A stretch of 29,212 nucleotides of DNA, taken from contig CAZABB010000022.1 in the NCBI GenBank assembly GCA_964483625.1, forward strand, positions 1 to 29,212, in the 5' to 3' direction. This stretch comes from JAFGQU01 sp964483625. GTDB lineage: Bacteria > Omnitrophota > Gorgyraeia > Duberdicusellales > 4484-171. Shown here piece by piece: positions 24,183 to 29,212 of this stretch (positions within the stretch are counted from its first letter, which is position 1; each line of letters begins with the position of its first letter). The notes under the pieces are model-generated. The model was not told where the DNA came from and searched no databases. It saw nothing but the letters and a program-made list of their open reading frames with translations. Made by a program: the position numbers and the translations under genes.

Positions 24183-25399
24183 CAACTCTGAATTCCTCCT
24201 CCACCACCTTCATTCGTAACACCACTACGCCATCCGGTTTGGCCATATATCGATATCGACATTGGGTGTTTTAATATTTTCCTTTCGCTTCTGCATACCT
24301 TCTCAAAAATGCAAAAATTTCTCTCATTGAAAATAAGTTTATCCTGCATTATTTGACTTTCCAGCCATTTGCTTGTAACAGCCTTTGACGGAGGACATCG
24401 TCTCAGTCTTTCTGACTTTCGACATGCTAATTTACCCATTCTATAAATCAAGTAATCCATCGATGCTGGCGTGGGAGGCCGGTGATTATTCTTAATGGAA
24501 TCCCACTCAAGCCATACTTCTCTCCAAGCTCTGACATTCCAGCGATCCACAAGACCATATTGATAACAATAAACGTCCATATAGCTTGCCAATAATGGAA
24601 TGCGAAATTGCAATATACCTGTCCTAAGCGCTATCCGCATCGTGTTTTTATCGCTCATAACATTAATCTGGTCTATGTTTTTCTTATAGGTCCAGACACC
24701 AAGATCAGTCATATCACGCAAAAACATATCTGCTTTCTTCTGCGAAAAACCATATTTCTCAGCTTCAACTAGCGACTTTTTCATTTCCACCACATCGCCG
24801 TTATGAACTGTATTTATATTGAATGCGCAACCTTTATATTTATCTGTTAGCAGTTTTGCCGCTTCCTGCATCCACGGCTTGCGTTTGTCTCTCTGGGAGT
24901 CCGCTCCGATTCTGTTTAGAAAATTATCGATGAGCAATTCATTTTTTACGATTTTTTCTGGCTCAAAAAAATCAGGCTGAATCTTATAAAGCTCGAAAGG
25001 ATTGATCTTAGCGTTTATATCGATTTTGAAGTCCTGGATAGCCGTAAAGAAACGCACATTCGCTATCGCTTTTTTATCCAAGTCTAAGGTATTTAACTGA
25101 ACCTTGATTTTGTTATGAGCATAAATATCTTCCAACACTTTCGCCACTTCCAAAGCCTCTTTCTTCCCGATGGTAGGGCATAATACTTTTTCGTGGTTGG
25201 CCTTCCAGTATTTATGAAATTCCGATATGTATTCATCTTCCAGCTTTACGTTTTTTTGATATAGAAACTTGTTGATCTCACCTAAGATATTAGCAGCGAG
25301 TTCATACTCATCTTTTGCTTTCTTTTGAACATCAGTAATCGAAATATCAAGATTTAACCGCTCTATCAACCTGCTTAAGAATTTAATAAATTCTGACAT
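24182..25399 (-). CDS. Putative HhH-GPD (endonuclease III-like) DNA glycosylase/lyase
   Basis: The 405-residue protein lies between two DNA methyltransferase genes with almost no spacing, the place where a restriction enzyme is expected, but I see no PD-(D/E)XK or HNH motif. Residues 215-265 instead fit an HhH-GPD fold: the hairpin-like GFSQKKADMFLRDM (G217, lysines 221-222), then NVMSDKNTMRIALRTGIL with D250 at the place of the catalytic aspartate of endonuclease III. After DYLIYRMGK come four cysteines, C326-x8-C335-x27-C363-x5-C369, like the iron-sulfur loop of that family but with a longer middle. The first 150 residues are helical and unassigned. Family knowledge predicts base excision. 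The system role is inference; a repair enzyme for methylation damage is an alternative. A clear ribosome site (GGGAG) precedes the ATG. Confidence 0.5.
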   Translation of the reverse strand: MSEFIKFLSRLIERLNLDISITDVQKKAKDEYELAANILGEINKFLYQKNVKLEDEYISEFHKYWKANHEKVLCPTIGKKEALEVAKVLEDIYAHNKIKVQLNTLDLDKKAIANVRFFTAIQDFKIDINAKINPFELYKIQPDFFEPEKIVKNELLIDNFLNRIGADSQRDKRKPWMQEAAKLLTDKYKGCAFNINTVHNGDVVEMKKSLVEAEKYGFSQKKADMFLRDMTDLGVWTYKKNIDQINVMSDKNTMRIALRTGILQFRIPLLASYMDVYCYQYGLVDRWNVRAWREVWLEWDSIKNNHRPPTPASMDYLIYRMGKLACRKSERLRRCPPSKAVTSKWLESQIMQDKLIFNERNFCIFEKVCRSERKILKHPMSISIYGQTGWRSGVTNEGGGGGIQS

Positions 25400-25410
25400 A
25401 AGATTCTCCC

Positions 25411-26436
25411 TTAATAATTTAATATTACTAATTCATTAATTTCACCTCGGCCCGAGGCCTTACAATTGATGGCTCTCTTTGCCGATACGACCTTGATTTG
25501 GAAGCTTTTATAGAGTTTGCGAATGAACGGCGTGTCTGAGTTGCTCAACATAATCTTACAACCTCGCTTGTCCAGTTCTTTGAAGGTTTCATAAAGTCTC
25601 TCCTGATCATTTTTGCCAAAGGAATTCTTAGTATAACTGGTAAAGCTAGATGTTTTATTCAGGGGTTGATAAGGGGGATCAAAATAAATAAAATCGTTTT
25701 TATTCGCAATATCCAAACAATGAGTAAAATCCTTACAGACTATATCGACCTTGCTTAAAGCTATGCTTACGGCCTCTAAATTTTCCGAATCGCATATAAG
25801 CGGATTTTTATATCTACCATAGGGCACATTGAATTTTCCTTTACCATTAACACGATACAATCCATTGAAACATGTTTTATTAAGATAAATCATTCTGGCT
25901 GCTCGTTCAATGGGATCTGTCGGTTGCTCTGAGCGGATTTTATAGTACTTCTTTTCGTTGTTATTAAATTTGGGATCTTTTAGAACTTTGATTAACTTAT
26001 CATAATTCCGTTTAATAATATGGTAGCAATTAACAAGCTCATCGTTTGAGTCAATCAGGGTTATGCTCTTTAGTACCCCCAATTTTTCAGAATTATACAA
26101 ATGAAAGAACACAGCACCAGCACCTACAAAAGGTTCCAGATAGTTATTGAAAGTGTAGGGTAGCAAAGATTCGTATTGACTGAGGAGTTGACCTTTTCCG
26201 CCAGCCCATTTTAGAAATGGTTGCGCTTTCTTTCTTCCCACAGGAGCTTTTAGCACTAACGTAGCAGTGCCAATTTCATTAGCTTCCAGCCATGAATCTA
26301 ACCGCTCCCGTTTAAATCTCCATTGGTTCTCGATTTTAATAACAGGAATTTTGCCTACTTGGGCTAGCTTATAAACTTTTTCTTTACTAACTTGGAGATA
26401 TTCAGCAACATCTCTCACAGTAAGGAGTTTATCCAT
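25411..26436 (-). CDS. DpnM/Dam-like adenine DNA methyltransferase with N-terminal HTH
   Basis: The 341-residue protein is a fusion. Residues 1-52 are an excisionase-type HTH (LLTVRDVAEYLQVSKEKVYK with KIPVIKIENQWRFKRERLDS). Residues 71-341 are a D12-class N6-adenine methyltransferase with FLKWAGGK (74-81), EPFVGAGAVFF (AdoMet site), NGLYRVNGKGKFNVPYGRYK and the catalytic DPPY (253-256). The body resembles DpnM and Dam, so GATC is a likely but unproven target. I start it at ATG 26436 (GGGAGG 5 bases before) rather than 26463. It is the first gene of the operon with the glycosylase-like and N4/N6 methyltransferase genes. Three direct repeats between promoter and start codon suggest autoregulation by the HTH. 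Confidence 0.9.
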   Translation of the reverse strand: MDKLLTVRDVAEYLQVSKEKVYKLAQVGKIPVIKIENQWRFKRERLDSWLEANEIGTATLVLKAPVGRKKAQPFLKWAGGKGQLLSQYESLLPYTFNNYLEPFVGAGAVFFHLYNSEKLGVLKSITLIDSNDELVNCYHIIKRNYDKLIKVLKDPKFNNNEKKYYKIRSEQPTDPIERAARMIYLNKTCFNGLYRVNGKGKFNVPYGRYKNPLICDSENLEAVSIALSKVDIVCKDFTHCLDIANKNDFIYFDPPYQPLNKTSSFTSYTKNSFGKNDQERLYETFKELDKRGCKIMLSNSDTPFIRKLYKSFQIKVVSAKRAINCKASGRGEINELVILNY

Positions 26437-26448
26437 AACTTCCTCCCG

Positions 26449-26494
26449 TACTAACAGATACAAAGAATACTAATAGATACGTTTATTTACTAAC
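26449..26494. promoter_or_regulatory. Three direct repeats TACTAAYAGATAC, candidate operator
   Basis: TACTAACAGATAC (26449-26461), TACTAATAGATAC (26468-26480) and the partial TACTAAC (26488-26494) are spaced 19-20 bases apart, about two helical turns. They fill the DNA between the -10 box and the ribosome site of the methyltransferase operon, where a bound repressor would block transcription. Confidence 0.6.
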
Positions 26495-26495
26495 C

Positions 26496-26524
26496 ATTGT
26501 ATGCTATTTCTACTTTTTTAGCAA
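26496..26524 (-). promoter_or_regulatory. Promoter of the methyltransferase operon
   Basis: On the minus strand TTGCTA (26524-26519), a 17-base spacer and TACAAT (26501-26496) form a sigma-70-type promoter. The expected transcription start near 26489 overlaps the most upstream copy of the direct repeats. Confidence 0.65.
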
Positions 26525-26970
26525 CCGGAAAGTGTTATGATTAAATTGGGAATTACCGCTCTATTAGCATCCTTTTGGCACAATTGACTTAGATTGCCAT
26601 TTTAGAATTTTGGCGCAAAATGTATCAAGGATATGTGCCTTATTCGTTCATAGATTGTAAACAAAAAGATCATATATCGTGAACTTTCATTATCACTGCA
26701 CAAAGAAGTTAATATACCATTCAGTATACCATTCGTAGGCTTGGTATACCGTTGCCTATTGCCCTGTATTACCCCATTCGAGGAGTTATTACCCTATTTA
26801 CACCACGTTATGCGCCAGTTTCCTTATTCACACGCCATACCCGTAATTGTCAACTAATCGCCACAATCGTCAACTTAGTCCCAACTTGATCCCGACTTAG
26901 TCCCACCCAAACTGCTTCAACATATCTACGAGCCCATCCTGAGCCCTTTATGAGTCCTTAATTTTGGGTG
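26525..26970. other. Gene-free stretch with phased short repeats
   Basis: This 446-base AT-rich stretch between the AbiE pair and the methyltransferase promoter holds no coding frame I can support. Its middle part, 26713-26904, is built of two repeat families at steps of mostly 20-22 bases (described as a separate entry). The segment 26525-26700 shows nothing recognisable. GGTGTT-ATTT-AACACC at 26967-26982 spans the abiEii stop codon but lacks a T-run. Confidence 0.6.
26713..26904. repeat. Two families of phased ~20-bp repeats (iteron-like or transposon-end-like)
   Basis: Family one: TATACCATTC at 26713 and 26725, TATACCGTTG at 26745, TATTACCCCATTC at 26767 and TATTACCCTATTT at 26787 (steps 12, 20, 22, 20). 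Family two: AATTGTCAACTAATC at 26845, AATCGTCAACTTAGTCCC at 26865 and CGACTTAGTCCC at 26893 (steps 20 and 22 by common core). The helical phasing suggests protein binding, either a replication initiator or a transposase. No adjacent initiator or transposase gene is visible. Confidence 0.5.
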
Positions 26971-27849
26971 TTATTTAACACCTTCCATCGCCTTATTGAT
27001 CCGTTTAAGCGCTTTATTAAGATCAAAATTTTCCCTCTCATCAGCTGTTAAAACGTCGAATAACTCCTTTTCTATGCGAGAACGCATGTCGCTAATCTCC
27101 GTATTTGAACGGCCGAGATTAACATGATATTTCGTTAAATCCGGATCTCCACCGTCTTCTTCGATTTTTTTCTTAAAAAGTTCAACAACTTCTTTATCCG
27201 CTAAATTAAAATCGTGGCGAAGAATAAAATCAAGATCGTAAAAATCGCGCGGCGCGATGATTTCCCGTAAAGCTGCGGCTCGAAGTTTTTCGCTGACAAT
27301 CTCTTTTAATGACATACAGTTTACCTTGCCGCCGTCAAATAAAGGTTTTTTAGTAAAGGGGTGCAAAAACTTGTGTTGCACTGCTTTTTTCTCTACCGCG
27401 CAAATTGGATTAAATCTAAGCCCAATTTCAAATTTAATTAATTGTCCCGAAGGCTGAAGGACAGATTTATACGCAAAGTAATAAACATATTGTTTAGACT
27501 CATTGCGCCCTGCCTTTTCTACGTTTTCTATGCTAAACCCGAGTCTTTTGGCGAACTCTTCAATTTTATCCTTTATCGGCTGTATTGATTTTCGTCGATT
27601 GCCACGTGTCGTTGTATATTCCGGCAGGCGCATACTGAAATCCAAATCTTCGCTCAGACGATAATAAGAATAGTAAATCTTATTAAGGCACGTTCCTCCT
27701 TTAAATATAAGATCATCAGAAAGTTCATAGAGCCTCGACAAAATGAATGTTAAGTAGTAATCTTTTTCTATAAGGGCCGCACGAAAACCAGCCCGATTGG
27801 CGGTCATATTGATAACATCGGTAAATTGTGCCTTATCTTCGTGAATCAT
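26971..27849 (-). CDS. AbiEii-type nucleotidyltransferase toxin
   Basis: The 292-residue protein is the toxin of a type IV toxin-antitoxin abortive-infection pair. It has the typical nucleotidyltransferase start LIEKDYYLTFILSRLYEL, the GGTCLNKIYYS motif (G51-G52 region) and the metal-binding SEDLDFSM. A later stretch, LKEIVSEKLRAAALREIIAP RDFYDL-type, is also characteristic. The family transfers nucleotides to RNA targets, slowing growth upon infection. The start overlaps the AbiEi stop by 17 bases, so expression is coupled with the antitoxin. Some members of this family act without toxicity; that cannot be judged here. Confidence 0.9.
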   Translation of the reverse strand: MIHEDKAQFTDVINMTANRAGFRAALIEKDYYLTFILSRLYELSDDLIFKGGTCLNKIYYSYYRLSEDLDFSMRLPEYTTTRGNRRKSIQPIKDKIEEFAKRLGFSIENVEKAGRNESKQYVYYFAYKSVLQPSGQLIKFEIGLRFNPICAVEKKAVQHKFLHPFTKKPLFDGGKVNCMSLKEIVSEKLRAAALREIIAPRDFYDLDFILRHDFNLADKEVVELFKKKIEEDGGDPDLTKYHVNLGRSNTEISDMRSRIEKELFDVLTADERENFDLNKALKRINKAMEGVK

Positions 27850-28633
27850 TGATGATAACTCTCCATCTCTTGTTAAGTTTTCCTTTAAACGAACTGGTAA
27901 ACGAGCTGATTGCCGTACCTGCTATGCTTTTTACAAGTGGCGCCAGGTCCCTATCGGAATAACCCATGTTTTCCAACAGCACTCCGATTCGTTTGCGAGT
28001 TTTAATATTAGGGAATTGCGCTGCAAAACGAATAAATTTTTTACTATCGCAACGCTCCTTCTTAAGCTCACGCTTGAGAATTTCAAGAGCGCTTTCGATA
28101 CCTCCAACCGGTTTATTAAAATAGACCAGATCTACCAGCGTGCGTTCTAAGGAGCTGATCATAATTTCCTGTTCATTGACAATAATTTTCTCGAGACCAT
28201 ACATCCGGTTTTCCGGAACTCTTAAAAAGTTAAATATAACACCGCATATTTTCTTTTGCCTACGTTGTAGTGAAGTGTTAAGGATATACATCGCTTGAAA
28301 AAGTTGATCCGTCAAATTGTAATAATTGTACATTGTTGAATAGCCGATATAATAATTTTTTTGCGGAAAGAATTGTGGTGGGATGAGCATCTCGTTTATA
28401 CCAGCGCCCTCTTCACCATATTCGAGAGGCGAAAAAACATACACCCCTCGTTTAATCGTGGTGAAAATGCCTTTCTTTTTCAGTTGATAAACAATTTTAT
28501 TACGTTCAATATCATCAAATTTGAAAAACGCATCCAAGTCTTCTTTTGTGACGATGCGCTTCTTCTCATAAGAAAGGCGAGAAATAACCTCAATTTCTTT
28601 CTCCCCAAAGCGTGTTCTCTTTTTAGTATCCAT
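27833..28633 (-). CDS. AbiEi-type antitoxin / transcriptional repressor
   Basis: The 266-residue protein is the AbiEi partner: an N-terminal winged HTH (VTKEDLDAFFKFDDIERNKI with YQLKKKGIFTTIKRGVYVFS), then the AbiEi C-terminal domain (YYIGYSTMYNYYNLTDQ; ISSLERTLVDLVYFNKPVGG, a characteristic motif). In studied systems it represses its own operon and counters the toxin. ATG 28633 follows GAGGG at 5 bases. It is the first gene of the pair. Confidence 0.88.
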   Translation of the reverse strand: MDTKKRTRFGEKEIEVISRLSYEKKRIVTKEDLDAFFKFDDIERNKIVYQLKKKGIFTTIKRGVYVFSPLEYGEEGAGINEMLIPPQFFPQKNYYIGYSTMYNYYNLTDQLFQAMYILNTSLQRRQKKICGVIFNFLRVPENRMYGLEKIIVNEQEIMISSLERTLVDLVYFNKPVGGIESALEILKRELKKERCDSKKFIRFAAQFPNIKTRKRIGVLLENMGYSDRDLAPLVKSIAGTAISSFTSSFKGKLNKRWRVIINDSRR

Positions 28634-28673
28634 AATACCCTCACAAAGGATTATTGTTCATTTTATTATAGGT

Positions 28674-28703
28674 ATAATATAACACATTTTCTATCTATGT
28701 CAA
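28674..28703 (-). promoter_or_regulatory. Probable promoter of the abiE pair
   Basis: On the minus strand TTGACA (28703-28698) is followed by an AT-rich -10 region with TATATT (16-base spacer) or TATTAT (18-base spacer) ending at 28674, about 41 bases before the AbiEi start codon. The two -10 choices leave the exact box uncertain. Confidence 0.55.
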
Positions 28704-28822
28704 TGGAAATCTTCGAATCCACTTGTTGAGTGTTGTATATCCCTTTTATTGAAATGACGATTTTCGTAACTTCACTAATAAGGATACAATAGGAGGGAAT
28801 GACTAGGGAACCAAGAAAAAAT

Positions 28823-29134
28823 TCATTTTTTCCCGTATTTAAGATAGACCTTGCAGGACTTTTTCTCTTCAGGCTTGCATTTCTTAACATCCCAGCACTG
28901 GGTAGTGCTCAGGATCTGTTTGACACCTTCAATATTTATCCTTCTCTTTTGTATCAATTCCTTTATATGTTCCAGCCGATCCATATCGCACCGTGAATAA
29001 AACCTATTCTTTCCTAAGCGTGTTGGTTTTATTAAGTCTTTCCTCTCCCAGATCCGAAGCGTAGCCGGACAGACCTTTAGGGTTTTGGCGACGATTCCTA
29101 TTGTATAAACTGGCTCACGATATCCATGTTCCAT
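28823..29134 (-). CDS. MerR-family regulator, HspR-like, with Cys-rich tail
   Basis: The 103-residue protein has an N-terminal MerR HTH (YTIGIVAKTLKVCPATLRIW, ERKDLIKPTRLGKNRFYSRC) and the helix MDRLEHIKELIQKRRINIEG, followed by VKQIL and a tail with three cysteines (CWDVKKCKPEEKKSC). It is similar in plan to the regulator at 4205-4507, and the two promoters share an exact stretch around the -10 box. The start follows AGGAGG at 8 bases. It may be host DNA that bordered miaB before insertion or part of the element; nothing in the window decides this. Confidence 0.75.
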   Translation of the reverse strand: MEHGYREPVYTIGIVAKTLKVCPATLRIWERKDLIKPTRLGKNRFYSRCDMDRLEHIKELIQKRRINIEGVKQILSTTQCWDVKKCKPEEKKSCKVYLKYGKK

Positions 29135-29137
29135 AAC

Positions 29138-29179
29138 AAAAACCTCCTGTTAAGCTTTTAATGCCTTCGGGAGGTTTTT
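29138..29179. promoter_or_regulatory. 10-base inverted repeat overlapping the MerR gene promoter
   Basis: AAAAACCTCC (29138-29147) is mirrored by GGAGGTTTTT (29170-29179) with 22 bases between. One arm contains the ribosome site of the MerR gene; the other touches its -10 box. It could be an operator, or on the plus strand a weak terminator with five T residues. Confidence 0.4.
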
Positions 29180-29205
29180 ATATCATATGTAAACGCTATT
29201 GTCAA
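29177..29205 (-). promoter_or_regulatory. Promoter of the second MerR-like gene
   Basis: On the minus strand TTGACA (29205-29200), a 17-base spacer and TATAAA (29182-29177) form a near-consensus sigma-70-type promoter with the same -10 surroundings (ATATGATATAAAAA) as the promoter at 4517-4545. Transcription would begin near 29170. Confidence 0.75.
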
Positions 29206-29212
29206 ATTAATT

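Noticed and set aside
28799..28996. Plus-strand frame with a good AGGAGG site
   Set aside because: It is antisense to the MerR-like gene through most of its length, has no recognisable domain, and its upstream promoter match is poor.
29138..29179. RNA thermometer sequestering the ribosome site of the second MerR gene
   Set aside because: The promoter predicts a transcript start near 29170, so most of the pairing arm would not be in the mRNA.

Overview
The window looks like a chromosomal stretch of an uncultivated Gram-negative-type bacterium. Nearly every gene is on the minus strand. The left 13 kb is dense housekeeping and stress DNA. Its gaps, and even some of its genes, carry short G/C-rich interspersed repeats (CGTCGTG, ACGTGTG, CCTGCCGGCAGG-like and AGCGGTTAG-like families). 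This habit is reminiscent of Omnitrophota and other candidate-phylum genomes, but the taxon is a low-confidence guess.

Host part, read in the direction of transcription (right to left): miaB, a TPR/SPOR envelope protein, miaA, hflX, an ECF sigma factor with its zinc-finger anti-sigma factor, and a secreted VIT/VWA protein. A heat-shock set follows: an HspR-like MerR regulator, hsp20, a rhomboid protease and clpB. The MerR gene has a clear TTGACA-N17-TATAAA promoter with an inverted repeat over the -35 box.

From about 13.1 kb to at least 26.5 kb, and probably 28.7 kb, lies an integrated mobile element that is visibly more AT-rich. Its large serine recombinase lies at the left edge, and the 3' end of that gene overlaps the 5' end of miaB. 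The ribosome binding site, start codon and first ~30 codons of MiaB therefore lie inside the recombinase gene, and the element appears to have replaced the native miaB upstream region. Behind the recombinase come an excisionase-type HTH protein, a Nu1-like terminase small subunit, a 51-residue Cys-pair protein, a CHC2/TOPRIM primase fused to a P-loop domain, a SpoVG-like protein, an unknown protein with an HTH-like tail and a SWIM zinc-finger protein. Primase plus TerS-like protein without structural genes suggests a phage satellite or IME rather than a complete prophage. The second attachment site was not found in the window.

The right part is defence-like cargo. It holds a Rad50-like ATPase with a zinc hook and a small coupled partner, a remnant of a type I specificity subunit, and a three-gene operon: a DpnM-like adenine methyltransferase carrying an N-terminal HTH, a protein I read as an HhH-GPD (endonuclease III-like) DNA glycosylase with four cysteines, and a gamma-order N4/N6 methyltransferase. 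An AbiEi/AbiEii toxin-antitoxin pair follows. The methyltransferase promoter is followed by three direct repeats where its own HTH could bind. The best candidate for an undescribed system is this methyltransferase-glycosylase-methyltransferase operon, possibly a restriction-like system that excises bases instead of cutting by a classical nuclease. Another MerR/HspR-like gene ends the window; whether it belongs to the host or the element is open.
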